From assembly GCA_034509755.1 (NCBI GenBank), contig CM067549.1:33996001-34060000 (forward strand): a DNA stretch of 64,000 bases, given 5' to 3'. Position 1 is the first letter of the stretch, and each line of letters opens with the position of its first letter. Shown here piece by piece: positions 1 through 12,248 of the stretch. Source of the DNA: Anisodus tanguticus. Its lineage: Eukaryota > Streptophyta > Magnoliopsida > Solanales > Solanaceae. The notes under the pieces were generated by a model. It did no database searches. It was given only the letters and a program-made list of their open reading frames with translations, and had not been told where the DNA came from. The position numbers and the translations under genes are program-made.

Positions 1-585
1 TTTGGGTCTCCTTTTCTTCTAAGCCACAAAGCATGGTGACATTCTCAAATTCTCAGACGTATTCCTCAACTTTAAGAACTCCTTGAGGAAGTTTGGTGAG
101 ATTTAGGTATAAATCATGTTCATACTCTCTTGGCAAGAACTTTTTCTTCAAGTGTTTCTTTAGTTTGTCCCAAGAGTCAATCTTGGGTTTCCCATTTCTC
201 CTCCGGCTTGTTTTGAGGTTTTCATACCACACGGAAGCGAATTCCTTCAACTTCAATGTAGCAACCTTAAAAAACTTGTGGTCATTGTATTTCTTGTATT
301 TGAAAATCCTCTCAATGGGTCTTAACCATTCAAGACACTCTTTCGGGTCTATGTTTCCTTCAAAAGCTGGTAGATCAAATTGTAGGGTTCGGTCATCTTC
401 TCTTTCATGCTCGGGTCCTCTTGGACATCTTCCCTTGCATGCCTTGGGTTGTTTTGTGCAACCTCTTCCCCTGACTCAGCATCATTAATCATGATACACT
501 CCGCAAATTCTCTCCTCAAGGGTTGCAATTGTTCCGCAATAAGATCACTTATGGTCCTCCGACATTCTTCATCTATATTTTCCAT
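1..585 (-). pseudogene. Gag pseudogene of gypsy element A (partial)
   Basis: Gag polyprotein that would form the particle of a Ty3/Gypsy retrotransposon. On the minus strand an N-terminal piece begins at 585 (MENIDEECRRTISDLI) and runs to about 349. The classic Retrotrans_gag core then follows in another frame: residues like KECLEWLRPIERIF, then ASVWYENLK at about 250-190, then a lysine-rich helix and LPREYEHDLYLNL at 130-90. One frameshift lies near 360-390, and an in-frame stop follows KVEEYV near 53. The rest of gag and all of pol lie outside the window. The primer site and LTR sit immediately upstream, so the order LTR-PBS-gag is intact. The family assignment rests on motif recognition. 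Confidence 0.8.
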
Positions 586-610
586 AGCGTCAAGGCGTGG
601 AACGGGATTG

Positions 611-628
611 CCTTGATCTGATATAAAA
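611..628 (-). other. Primer-binding site of element A
   Basis: The minus strand reads TTTATATCAGATCAAGGC, a degenerate match to the initiator-Met tRNA primer site (consensus TGGTATCAGAGC). It lies directly between the LTR end at 630 and the gag start, as expected for a gypsy 5' end. Confidence 0.55.
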
Positions 629-629
629 C

Positions 630-1809
630 TGATGTATATAAGGATGGGAAAGTGAGGGTGGGTTGGTTGTAGTTTGGTTGGAAACGGATTGACATGAAAA
701 TGGCGGCAAGTAAAGGTTGTCAGGTGGAGCCGGGCAGTGGTATTTGACCGACGTTTCTATGGGCAAGCTCATGTACAAACCATGTGAGAGAGGCCGAAAG
801 ACCTTGTGACAAGTAACCAAATAGGCCATTGGCTTGGGTTTGGTTTGGTCACAAAAGTCCCAACTAGACTTACACCGAGGGGAACCTTAGCTTGGGTTTA
901 TCTAGATCATAAAATTTTTAACTAGACTTGCACCAAGAGGTTGACCCACAAAAGGATCAAGGTTCGGACCACAAAAGTACCGATGGCCCACAAAAGGACC
1001 AACTAAATTAACCAACACAAAAGTTGAATAAATTAGCAAGTTGAGTAAAACTCAAATATATTTCATAAATCTTCAATGTTTATTTATATCAACTACATGT
1101 CCTATTTATACTAGTACATATACCCTTCTAGAAGACAACTAGATAGACCCTAACTTGAACTACTTCGGTCGAAATAGGAAAAGAGGGAAGGGAGTTTGGC
1201 CTTATGAGAATGGGAGGTGTGGTTCGGCCAACTCTTGATGTTCTCTAGGCCACTCTTTTCTGTCTTCCATATAGATGAGTGCATGAACTTAGGCCACTCA
1301 TGAATCATCCCATTGGAATACGTTTGGAAGCTTCTATCTCTAGCATGTACCTTGGCCGAATGGAAAGGGGAAATGCTCGGCCAACCCTTCATGTTCCCTA
1401 GGCCATTCTTGGTGTCCTCTAGGTAGTCAAGTAAATGAACTAGTTAGTTCATGAGTTATCTCCTTGGAAACTCCTTCTTCTAGATGGTTCTTGGTCTTGT
1501 TACCCGACCCTCTTACACGGCCTAGTCATCTCATTACATAGCCTATTAATTATGTCCTAAGGAAAGCTAGTAGTTAAAATAGGAATTTAAAAAAAAAAGC
1601 TAAAAGAAAATGGTCTCGGCCATGACCTACATAAAAGCCGAAAATAAACATGTCCCCTTTTGGATCTTCACGTCCAATCTTCAACTCCAATCTATATTCC
1701 ATTACAAATTAAGCATATCACCATATGATAGACGGCAATCTTTGGCACTCCTTGGAAGTCACCTCTCGGCTCATGTTGGGAGCTTAAGCTCGTGGCCTTT
1801 CTTTCATCA
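630..1809 (-). mobile_element. 5' LTR of element A
   Basis: LTR of about 1,180 bp running from 1809 (TGATGAAAG) to 630 (ATATACATCA) on the minus strand, so its terminal inverted repeat is TGATG/CATCA. It aligns along its length with the plus-strand copy at 60969-62249. Shared blocks include CCATGAGCTTAAG-like sequence near the start, TTTTCGGCTTTTATGTAGGTC, TGAAATATATTTGAGTTT and a C-rich 3' end. A PBS and gag follow at lower coordinates, so this is the 5' LTR. Its partner 3' LTR is outside the window. Confidence 0.8.
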
Positions 1810-1912
1810 CACAAACTCTCTTTTCGCCAAAAGTATTTTTTCGAAAAGCATTTTTGGAAAAAGCACTTTAAAAAATAAGTTGATTTTTGAAGCATAGGCA
1901 AACAAGCTATAA
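1810..1912 (-). mobile_element. MITE remnant interrupted by element A
   Basis: On the minus strand this reads AGCTTGTTTGCC, then AAATCAACTTATTTTTTAAA, GTGCTTTTTCCAAAAATGC and a terminal GAGAGTTTGTG. This resembles a non-autonomous DNA element common in nightshade genomes (alternating AAGTGCTTTT and CAAAAGTGCTTTT blocks). It stops abruptly where the LTR of element A starts, so only one half is present. The family name rests on memory and is unverified. Confidence 0.5.
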
Positions 1913-1924
1913 GTCATAAAAGAT

Positions 1925-2352
1925 ATTCCGATCCTAATAGAATCAATGAAACTTCGAAAAAGAGTCATTTACCCTCAATGTTGAATTTAGTCAACCAAAA
2001 CTCATCTTTTAACTTAAGAACTTTCCAAAATCCACAAACTTACCTGAATCGCACCCAAATCATCGGGACTTATCTAAGACATCCATCTAAGTCAAAAATT
2101 ACGCTCTGTATCTAACGAAACCATCAGAATTTGATTCCGCGCACGTCTTCCCACTAGTCAACTCTTAGTCAAACTATCGTAACTTGAAACTTCTAATTTT
2201 GAAAACTCAGGATTTATTTCGTAGTTTTCATCTGATTTCCTTGTCAATCACGCTACCCATCCACTCAAGTTAAATACATCAAAAGAAACTTAGGGAAGGA
2301 TTATTTACAAAAAAGATGCAAAATATCCAAAATGACCTAACGAGTCATTACA
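1925..2352 (-). mobile_element. 3' LTR of element B, truncated
   Basis: The minus-strand LTR starts at 2352 with TGTAATGACTCG and matches the start of the full 5' LTR at 22291 (TGTAACGACTCG). The two stay alignable through ACTTAAGAACTTT and AATAGAATCAA blocks down to about 1925. Only about 430 bp of the 3.35-kb LTR remains; the rest is replaced by the MITE remnant and element A. Confidence 0.8.
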
Positions 2353-3653
2353 TCATCCACCACTTAAACACATGTTCATCCTCGAATATAAAAGAGAATG
2401 GAAGTACCTGAATTGACAAAAAGATGAGGATATCTAGTACGCATGTCTGTCTCAGTCTCCCAGGTAGCCTCCTCAACCGGATGATGCCTCTAGTGAACTT
2501 TTATCAAAGCAATCTCATTGGATCTCAACATCCAAATCTGCCTATCTAGAATAGGAATTGGCTCCTCCTCATAAGTCAAATTTTGATTAAGCAACACGGA
2601 GTCCCACTGAATCGCATGAGAACCATCCAAATGATACTTTTTTAGCATGGAAATATGAAACACATGGTGAACACCTGATAACCCAGGAAGCAAAGCCAAC
2701 TCATAGGCTACCACACTAATATGCTAAACAATCTTAAAATGCCTAATGTACCTAGGGCTCAACTTTCCCTTCTTTCAAATCTCATCACACCCTTCATGGG
2801 TGAAACCTTCAATATAACTCACTCACCAACCATAAATTCCAAGTCACAAACTTTCTGATCCACATAACTCTTTTGCCAACTATTAGCTGTGAGAAGTCAT
2901 TCTTGAATCAACTTGACCTTGTCCAAATAATAACATACAAATTTGTACCCCATGTCCTAACCTCAAATACATAGAACCAACCAATAGGAGAATGATATCT
3001 CCTACCATACAATGCCTAAAATAGCGCTATCTCAATGCTCGAATGATAATTGTTGTTGTAAGAAAACTCAGCCAAAGGTAGCAACTGATCCCAATGTCTT
3101 CCAAAATCAATCATACAGGCTAGGAAGATATCTTCAAAGACCTGAATAGTCCGCTCAGACTGACCATCTATCTGAGGGTGAAATGTTGTACTAAGCTCCA
3201 CCTGAGTACCCAACTCCTTCTGCATAAATCTTTATAAATGGGATGTAAATTGCGTGCCTCGATCCTAAATAATAGAAAAGAACACTCCATGCAATCAAAC
3301 TGTCTCTCGGATGTAGATCCTATCCAACTTCTCTAAATTGCAAGTAGTCTGAACTGATACAAAGTGAGCCAACTTCGTCAACTGATCCTCAATCACCCAA
3401 ATGACATTAATATTCCCCAAAGTATAGCAATCCACTCCCACTTCAAATCCGGTATAGGCATCCTCTGAGTAATGCCACGGGGCTTTTGGTGCTCATGTTT
3501 CACTTGTTGAGAATATAAATAGCGAGATATAAATCACACCAATATCCCTATTAATATGACACCACCAATAATTCTGTTTCAAATCCTGATACATCTTTGT
3601 ATCCCCTGAATGAATAGAGTACCTCAAACTATGAGCCTTTTCCATGATCAATT
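2353..3653 (-). pseudogene. Element B pol 3' part: integrase and chromodomain
   Basis: This is the C-terminal part of a gypsy pol. The integrase resumes at 3653 with LIMEKAHSLRYSIHSGDTK and YWWCHINRDIG (HHCC-domain region). The core has a D-containing DRGTQFTS near 3255 (preceded by an in-frame stop), and then ELSTTFHPQIDGQSERTIQ at about 3200-3140, where the catalytic Glu is kept. SYNNNYHSSIEIALF follows. The chromodomain-type tail at 2714-2490 shows VHHVFHISMLKKYH, YEEEPIPILDRQI and LRSNEIALIKVH, the signature of the Del/Tekay lineage. Several frameshifts and stops disable it. A polypurine tract (AAGTGGTGGATGA, 2353-2366) precedes the 3' LTR. Confidence 0.88.
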
Positions 3654-4036
3654 TGTTACATCCCACATTTTCATATGTTAAAGTGTGTAGTGATTTAGTA
3701 GACATAAACTCAGACAGAAAGACTATATCAAGTTCATGATTGTTTAAAACCATGTATATCTTATGTTGGAAAGTTTAAAAGCTAAACGAATAGAAGAAAA
3801 TTAGTTTCGTCGAAAGTGAGCAAGTTGGGAATGTTAATACCCACACTTTTGAGGTACAACTAGGAATATTTAACATGCTAAGAAGGTCATTTTATGAGGT
3901 ATTTGATTCATATAATAGTTGTGTGTTTATTTTTGAAGTCAAGCGAGTTGTAAAAGAAAAGTCGGCAAATGTTTTCGCAAGTTACGTTCATAAATTAATT
4001 GAAAATTTGGGTCAAATGTTGCAGAGCTTTTCTCCC

Positions 4037-5533
4037 TATCTATTTGGAATTATAGGGTGATCCACCCACAAAATTGAAGTTATAAGAGTCTAGTTTCCAA
4101 TGCATTAAACTGTTTATCGATACAACGTAAGAGTAGAGAGATATTCACATTTTATAAGACTGTGCAGGCAGCCCCGTTGGAACCCACTTGAGGCGGCCAG
4201 CGACTTAGCTTATTTTAAAAGATGTTTGGGGACTTTTATTAGGTCATTTATCGACCAAAAATGACCCTAATAATCTCCTAAGCTCTCTTAACGGTTCATA
4301 AGAGTTTCAAGGCAAAATACAAGTGCTTACACCCAAGAAATTGTTATCTTTTGTGGGTTGTGTTGACTATATATATGGTTTGTTGTTGCTTGAAATTATG
4401 AGAAGTAATTTTATTAGGTTATCGCTGTTGTTGTTAAGATTATCTATGTGTTAATTAAGTTTATTGAAGAAGAAAACATGAAAACAAAAGATTGACGATA
4501 AGGGTTAAGGTGTTAAGCGTATGGACTATTTGAAGATTATTTTTATGATGTTTTGGGATGAAAATGATATGGTAAGAATAAGTATTATGTTATAGATGTT
4601 GTAGGCCAATTCATGGAAAAGGAATTGGATTCAAATTATATTTTGTTAATCGTAAATTGAGCTTGCCGCTCAAAATGGTTGTTTAAGTAATCGAAAATCT
4701 TATTGTGAATTGTATTGTCGTTGTTTAGGCTGTTTGGTGAATTTTAATAACTTACGAGATGTAGTATAAATAGGGGAGGTGTTGTCAATTTTTTACTAAA
4801 AGAGCTAGTTATTCGACATGTTGTTAGTTGGTTTAAAATGAAACGTGAGATTGAGCCCTTCGTTGTGATGGTTGGACTGTTTTGTATGCTTTTAGAGGTA
4901 AATATAAGATTGAGAATTCCCTAAACATAGTTGTTGTTATGCTGGGCATGTTGTTAAATTAAAGGATAATGGGGTTAAAAGTTTGTATGGGATTCAATCT
5001 GATCTTATCGCTCGTCGTGTTAACTAGTGACTTCGTTAGTATTGTGTGTGCCCTTATTATTGTGTAGATTAAGGTGTATCTATGGGTTGCATTTGTTGTA
5101 TTTTGGAGGAAAGGAGGAAAAGGTATGTAAGACTTATCATTTTCTTTCTTTTAGCATGATTCTAGTGTAAACGATACATAACGAAACACCCGCAAAAGTG
5201 AAATCTACTCTTTACAATAGAAGATATGCTTGTTCTTTACACTTGAAAATATTTCATGATTCTTGTTTGTCCCTTGACGGTAGTACTTTTCTGCATTTTA
5301 TGATATCCTTGCTTTTGTGCTATTTTGTACTCTTTGTTGATTTCACGACAGCTGATATACGTAGTTACATATTGATAGTTGGAGAGTAATGACCATAGGT
5401 CACTCTGACTCTATTCAGGGTATCCCTTGAGGTCTGTCTTGCATTGCACTTATATTTATGTATCTATTTTCTTACCGCGTCGCACTATAGTCGGATGGGC
5501 AGACACTTATATGTGCATACCACCACTTGAGGC
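4037..5533 (+). repeat. Duplicated LTR segment, copy 1
   Basis: Starts CTATTTGGAATTATAGGG. It carries the same landmarks as copy 2: ACTTGAGGCGGCC, CATAAGAGTTTCAAGG, GGTTTGTTGTTGC, GAGCTTGCCGCTCAAAATGG, TTAACTAGTGACTTCGTTAG and CACTTATATGTGCATACC. It lacks a stretch of about 200 bp present in copy 2 (about 5820-6050) and in the 3' LTR (about 12918-13150). Confidence 0.85.
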
Positions 5534-7220
5534 AGTCACTATTTGGAATTATGGGGTGATCAACCCGCTAAATTAAAGGTCCGCGAGTCTAGTTTCCAAC
5601 ACATTAAACCGTTCATTGATACTACATCGGAGTAGAGAGACATTCACGTTTTCATGAGAGTTGGGACCCACTTGAGGCAGCCACCGACTTAGCTTCTTTT
5701 AAAAGACGTTTGGGGGATTTTATTTGATCATTTCTCAACCAAACTCGACCCTAATAATTTCCTAAGATGTCTCAAAAATTTATAAGAGTTTCAAGGAAAA
5801 ATACAAGTGTTTACACCCAACTTGAACACCATAAGTTGATTCAAGAAGAGAATAGCACTCCTATAGTGTTGTGGTGTGATTGAGGGTTGTTGTGAGTTGC
5901 ACCAGCTGGGGATTTCAAGTTTTATATACTGCATAAGGTAACTAAATCATGTTCTTGGTCGTGATTAAGGTTAATCATTTGTTGGTTTAATTGCTTGAGT
6001 GAAAATCTACAAGATAGCAATTGATATGACATAAGCGATTGTTATATTTTTGTGGGCTGTGTTGACTATATATATATGGTTTGTTGTGGCTGGAAAATAT
6101 GAGAAGTAATTTTATTATGTTATGTCTGCTTTTGTTAACCTTTTCTATGTGTTAATTGTGTTTATTGAAGATGAAAACATGAAAAACAAGAGATTGACGA
6201 TAAGGGTTAAGGTGCTAGGTGTGTGGATTGTTTTATACATTATTCTTACGATGTTTTGGCGTGAAAATGATATGGTAAGCATAAGTATGATGTTATAGAT
6301 GTTTTAGGCAGATTCATTGAAAAGGAATTGGATTAAAGTTATATTTTGTTAATCGTAAATCGAGCTTGCCGCTCAAAATGGTTGTTGAAGTAATTAGAAA
6401 GCTTATTGTGAATTGTATTGTTGTCGTTTGGGTTGTTTGGTGACTTTTAGTAACTTATGGGATGTATTATAAACAGGGGAGGTGTTGTCGAATTTATCCT
6501 AAAAGAGGTAGTTGTTCGACATGTTGTTAGTTGGTTTAAAATGAAACGTGACATTGAGACTTTCGTTGTGACTGTTGGACTATTTTGTATGCTTTTAGAG
6601 GTAAATATAAGATTGAGAATTCCATGAACGTACTTGTTGTGATGTTGGGCGTATTGTTAAATTAAAGGATAAAGGATAATGGGATTAAAAGTTTGTATGG
6701 GATTCAATCCGATCTTGTCGCTCGTCGTGTTAACTAGTGACTTCGTTAGTAATGTTTGTGTCATTATTATTGTGGATTAAGATGTATACTTGGGATGCTT
6801 TGGGTGTATTTTGGAGTCGAGGAGGAAAAAGTATGTAAGGCTTATCCTTTTCTTTATTTTGGCATGATCCTAGTGTAAATGATACATAACGAAACACCCG
6901 CAAAAGAGAAATATACTCTTTACTATTGAAGATATGCTTGTTCTTTACACTTGAAAAGATTTCATGGCTCTTGTTTGTCCCTTGATGGGAGTACTTTTTT
7001 GCATTTTATGATATCCTTGCTTTTGTGCTATTTTGTACTCTTTGTTGATTTCACGACAACTGATATATGTAGTTAGATAATGTTAGTCGGAGGGTAACGA
7101 TTATAGGTCACTCTAACTCTGTTCAGGGTGTCCCTTGTGGTTTATCTTGAATTGAACTTATTTTTATTGTTACCACTCCATGCTATAGTTGGTCGGGCAG
7201 GCACTTATATGTACATACAA
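5534..7220 (+). repeat. Duplicated LTR segment, copy 2
   Basis: Starts CTATTTGGAATTATGGGG, homologous to position 4037, and runs on into the unique end of the LTR. By eye it is closer than copy 1 to the 3' LTR; for example it retains the GAATAGCACTCCTATAGTG block. Confidence 0.85.
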
Positions 7221-8020
7221 CCGGTTGGGTAGTTATATATCGTTATTTACCACTAGTTGAGCAGTAACCACTAATCAGTTGGGCAGATATTACCCTGTCC
7301 AACATGGCAGTTTATGATGAACTTATCCCCACAGAGGGACTTGATACTATATTATATGGCCCTATAGAGTGGCTTGATTTTAATTTAATACATATGACCA
7401 TGGTTATGTTAGTTGTGCGTCCTCAATGGCAGGTTTGAGTCCCAGGTTGACAATCTATACACTTCACTTGTATTACATTCTTATATATATGTTTACCTGT
7501 CTTTCATATTCGATATATTTATTTTTACTAACATACATTTTTCCTAGGGATACTGTGTTTCATACCCGCAGGTCCCAATGGACAGGTTGACGGTCCTCCC
7601 AATAGGATACCAGTTCAACAGAGGGTGTGTTGCACTTCACTTATTCCGGAGTCACCTTTTAGGTCAGTATGTTTATGTTATGTAGCTATGGGTATGGCGG
7701 GCCCCTGTCCCAACCTTATGATGTTTTATTTACTCCTTAGAGGCTTTTAGATGAATGACATTCACATCGATGCTTGTACGGCCTTGTTGCCTATAGTTTG
7801 GATGTACTTATGGGCCTATGTGTATCATATATAAGTTTGTATAGCATGTTGGGTTGTCCAATATCGAGTTCTTCCTTATGTTGTATTCTGATGTTCTCAT
7901 GACGACCTTTCCAGCCTATTTACGCACGCTAGTATGGTAAGAAGAATACATTACGTAGGTGCTCAGTTGAGTAAGGCACTGGTTGCCAGATGTGCCCCTC
8001 CTGGTTGGGGCGTGACGAAC

Positions 8021-8036
8021 TTGGTATTAGAGCAGG
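8021..8036 (+). other. Primer-binding site of element D
   Basis: TTGGTATTAGAGCAGG directly follows the 5' LTR (3-nt gap) and matches the initiator-Met primer site apart from C to T at the seventh base of the core. Confidence 0.8.
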
Positions 8037-8231
8037 TCTGTCCTAGAGATGTCTATAAGCCTTGTCTAGTAGAGTGTTATTTATGGGTGTGTTGCATGCC
8101 ACACTTATAAACAGAAGGCTGCGAGTCATTTAGGATGGTTACTTTTCCTTTATGTTCTAGATCGTGCGATAGAACCGAGTCATAAAGAATGAAAATTTTA
8201 ACCCTAATCCTTGTTTATCTTATAGCTGAGA

Positions 8232-8790
8232 GATGACTTCCACTGGAAGGACTACAGTTGATCCAAGGGCTAAGATGGACCCATTCGAGATTATGCCCTC
8301 TGTTGAGATAGATCCATCTGAGATACGAGATTAGTCACCACTATGGGAGTCTCCAACCCCGATGGTATTAGAAGAGCCAAGAAGATCTCTAATATCACTA
8401 GTTTGTCTTGTGACCCCAGTTGAGCGAGAAGTAAGGAGGGCATCACAAGTGTTGACAGATCAGTTGATCCCCGGACCCCGTACTATGATGGCACACCAGA
8501 GGATGTGGGGTCTTTTGAGGAATTTAGAAGTTCACGGTCTTGGGAGTTAGTTAACCAGGACTCACCAGCATCTACAGAACAGGACCCAGATGAGGATAGT
8601 ATTCGAACCATGAGGGTTAGAATAGTGGGTACTTTCATAAGATTCCCGAGCGGAGACAGACGGCAAGCTGAAGGACAACATGTTGGAGGACTTTTCCCGC
8701 ATATGTTAGAGCGGTTTCTGCCAGATCATGGCTCTATGGTAGGGCCATGGCAAGGTTCACATATATCGAGATCTCAGGTCTAGAGTCACT
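8232..8790 (+). pseudogene. Leader/gag remnant of element D
   Basis: After the primer site an ATG at 8232 opens a reading frame starting MTSTGRTTVDPRAKMDPFEI, which ends at a stop after about 33 codons. Overlapping short frames continue to about 8783 with acidic stretches such as EQDPDEDSIRTM. No capsid fold, zinc knuckle or protease motif is visible. Position suggests the residue of a gag N-terminus; similarity alone would not identify it. Confidence 0.4.
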
Positions 8791-11700
8791 TATGATGGAA
8801 GGGTATACTTACCGTTTTGATAAAATATCTTTATACCCATTAGTGTGATCTTGAAATGTCATATGTTATACTGTGATGATAATTCGTAAAGCTTTGCCGG
8901 TAGGGCTAAAGAGGGAAAATAGTAATGTTAAACGGAGAAATTTAGATGATATTTTCTATTGAATGATAGTTAAGACCGTGCTTATATTGTGATTGAAGGG
9001 TAAACTAGGAGTGCTGACTAGTAAGGAAACGGTATGTTTAGATAAATGTTATGTTTTCCTTATAAAGGGATCATGGAAAGGATACGTATATGTGGTATAT
9101 TGATAGTTAAATTTCATCTACGCAAATGTGAGTAACGAGTATTAGGAGTAATCGGTAAGATGCAAATGGCTTATAAGCTAGAGGTGAAGTACAAGTTTGG
9201 AATGAGAAAAAAGTATGGGTTATAAGAACTACGGTGTTTAACGTTTATAATGATATGATATGAAGTTGTGAGATTCTTACGGAGGTAATTATATTATTTG
9301 CAAGCCGGACAATGATTAATACAGATAGATAGGGTTAAAAAGGTAACTTATGGTACTCGATGAGTTGTAACGCGATAGAAGCAGTAAAGGCAAACAATTA
9401 GGGCAGGATAAGAAAGTATCTCAAGAAACCCTACAGTTAGAGGGTTAAGCGACAGAGATATATGAGACGACCATGAATAAGATTAGCTAAGGCAGGAGGA
9501 ATTAGAAATGAAAGAATATCACGAGAAGCTTTAGAACAAACATGAGGTAGAATGTTAATGAATGACTAGTGAAAAGCCAAATGGAACACGACAAGTAAAC
9601 ACAAGGAAACTATGAAGAGAAATGGTGTTGACAAAATTCGAAGGCAAATTTGAATCGTGTGCAAGTTGTGTAATTCTATGAATTTACCTCGCTAGCCGAC
9701 TGGGACTAGTAAATTACTTAAAGGACAAGTTTTCGCAAGCCGAACTTAATGGGGGGAATCACCTTAAATCACTGGTAAGAAAGTGAAGTAACTATTTAAA
9801 TAGAAATAATCAGAGGTAGGTATTTCAAAGACATAATGGTACCAACGTTAGTAAGTACCTTAAGGAAAGTTCTAGACTTGGAGAGTTTTGACAGAACTTA
9901 GTAGAGTTATAATTATAAAAGTTGGCGATTTCATATAGAAAGAACAAACAACAGGGGGGAGACCGTGGCGAGTTAATCAAAGTTAGAGTTTTCACAAGGA
10001 AGCCTCATACCACAAGATATATAACTCTAGGGTATCAACCAAACATATGTCATCCCATGCATCCAGACAATACAGGAATCGCCTCAACAGAATGAGCATA
10101 TCTTAGAAAGGATTAAGTCGCAAAGAAAGAAGAATCGTAATAGGATGTGATGGTAGCAATTAGACTTATAAAATAGGAGAATCCTAAAAAACTAGTGTTA
10201 AGTTACGCCCCTAAAGGGGGGGGGGGAGATCGATACAGTAGAACATCTAAGCAGAAGTGTGATCTGCTTGATGAGTATAAAAAATAATATAGTAAGACTG
10301 CAAGCAAGCAAGGTAAGGGTGCGTGACGATCTGGGAGGAGCACGTAAATACAAATTATGGATTTATTAAAGGAAACTGAGGGATGGATGTACAACTGAAT
10401 CCTTTACTTAAATAAACGAGCATGGACCCAAGAGAACTATTATGATTACGGGACAAGGATGAACAGACATGGCAAGCAGAAACAAGCAAAAAAGAGACCT
10501 AGTTACAACTGGACAAGAATGATGAAAGTGTCAACGAGGTAACAGAGTGGCGTATAAAGTTCGATTTCATCACGGCACACCTACAATCTCTATAGAGTAC
10601 ATTTGTCGAATAAAGCTAAAAAGAAAAAAGTGAAGCAAGGTTTAACCCGAGACTGTAGAAGTCAGGATACAGAGAGGAATACAAGTGGCATTCCCAGTAA
10701 GGACTTGAAGAATAACTATGAAATGTATACTAGAGAGCTCAACAAGGATATAACAAAGAGTTGAACTGTTAGTTATCACCCATCGGGTGTGTTATTCGAA
10801 GAATGGAAAGCAAGGATGATATTGCAGATCATACACATAAGGAAACCCTAAGACATAAGAGCTAAGGCAAATAGAGCATACTACGAGTAGCCAAAAAAGA
10901 GACAACTTGACTAAGTGGACGGAGGAAAACTAGAGGAATTATAACTCTTCACGAATATTACCACCATAACGTGAGCACCTCATACATAGAGAACAACATA
11001 TAGAGAATACGTCAGGATATTTAAAACAGGAGAAACTCTACTATTTAAATGGAGAAATACACCATAGTGATGAGTACGGTGACTTAAACCACCCAAAAGT
11101 TATAAACAAACACCCATTCAGCATCACCATAACAATAGAATCGTGGGCGATACCTAGAAATTACAACAAAATACAGAAGAGACTAGGTTAAATTAAGTTG
11201 TCGAGTAAATTATAGAACCCCGAGAGAGATATAAGTAATGTTCAAATGACACCAATATGATCACGGGTAGAAAGACAAGTAAAAGCGACATTACAAATTG
11301 AGACCAAAGGAGATCTGTTCCAATAAGGAAGAAAACAACGACAAGAAGGTCCAAGAAGTCATAAGAGTTATATCGCTGATATACGATATTAGAAATCCAA
11401 GGAAGTACATAACGTTATTAACAGTCTACTAGTAATTGTAAGATGTAAGCACGAGGAGGATAGGGGAGATAGGAGCTATGAAGGAAAGGGGACCGTCGAA
11501 CAATGAATCCATGTGAACGTATGTGGTAACAATTATCCTTCGAGAGTTAAATCACGATCCAACGAACTGTGTGAACCAAGAAAGATGGGCGGTATTAATC
11601 TTGTAAACTCTACTGCTGCAAAGAATCACTTACAATGATGTTACTAGTTCCAATATCTCGACAACCACTAACAAGAGCTCGGCATAGACATAAGTGACAA

Positions 11701-12235
11701 AATTCAAGGGACCTTTAGGATTTAAGCTAAGGATGTGATGCCAAAATGTAGGCAGCTTAGGATTGATGGAAATTTTGCCAAATATTTAACGGCAAGAGTT
11801 AAGGAGGCATAACCCTCGGTCATGAATTGATGCAGACACAAATGTTAGCTAAATCGAAAAACAAGATGAGACTATGTTGAACATATGAATATCCCTAAGA
11901 GGCCGAAGTTCAAAATATGCGTAACCCTTCAAGGGCATCCCACCTAAGAAACTCAACCATAAGAGAAAGAGTCGACTACAAGGATAAGGATTCCACAAGT
12001 TAAACCTTGTTAAGAGTTATAAAGGACTAGAACACTGAGGAAATTAATGGATGAAAGAAAGGATATAAGAAGTAGAATCAACCATATAAGGTAACAGTCG
12101 TCTATAAAGATTCATTGACATAAGAATACAAGCTGGTATAGCCCTTTAAGAAACATAGGGTAGTATGAATGGTTCCATTTTGTAGTGAAATTTGAGACAA
12201 CCCCCGCGGATTTTTAATTCAACGACGAACGTCCT
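8791..12235 (+). other. Coding-free internal domain of element D
   Basis: About 3.4 kb of A- and purine-rich sequence with no frame longer than about 63 codons and no recognisable protease, reverse transcriptase, RNase H or integrase in either strand. An 11-G run lies at 10216-10226. It serves as the body of a non-autonomous element; I see no genes in it. Confidence 0.7.
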
Positions 12236-12248
12236 TAAGGGGAGAGGA
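12236..12248 (+). other. Polypurine tract of element D
   Basis: AAGGGGAGAGGA immediately precedes the 3' LTR start TGTTACATCCC. This is the plus-strand primer site and fixes the orientation of the element. Confidence 0.8.

Larger units (their letters stand above)
3654..8017 (+). repeat. 5' LTR of element D, enlarged by an internal duplication
   Basis: LTR from TGTTACATCCC (3654) to GGGGCGTGACG (8017), about 4,364 bp. The 3' LTR of the same element is 2,865 bp. The difference is accounted for by a tandem duplication of about 1.5 kb within this copy. Without it the two LTRs have near-identical length. Confidence 0.88.
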
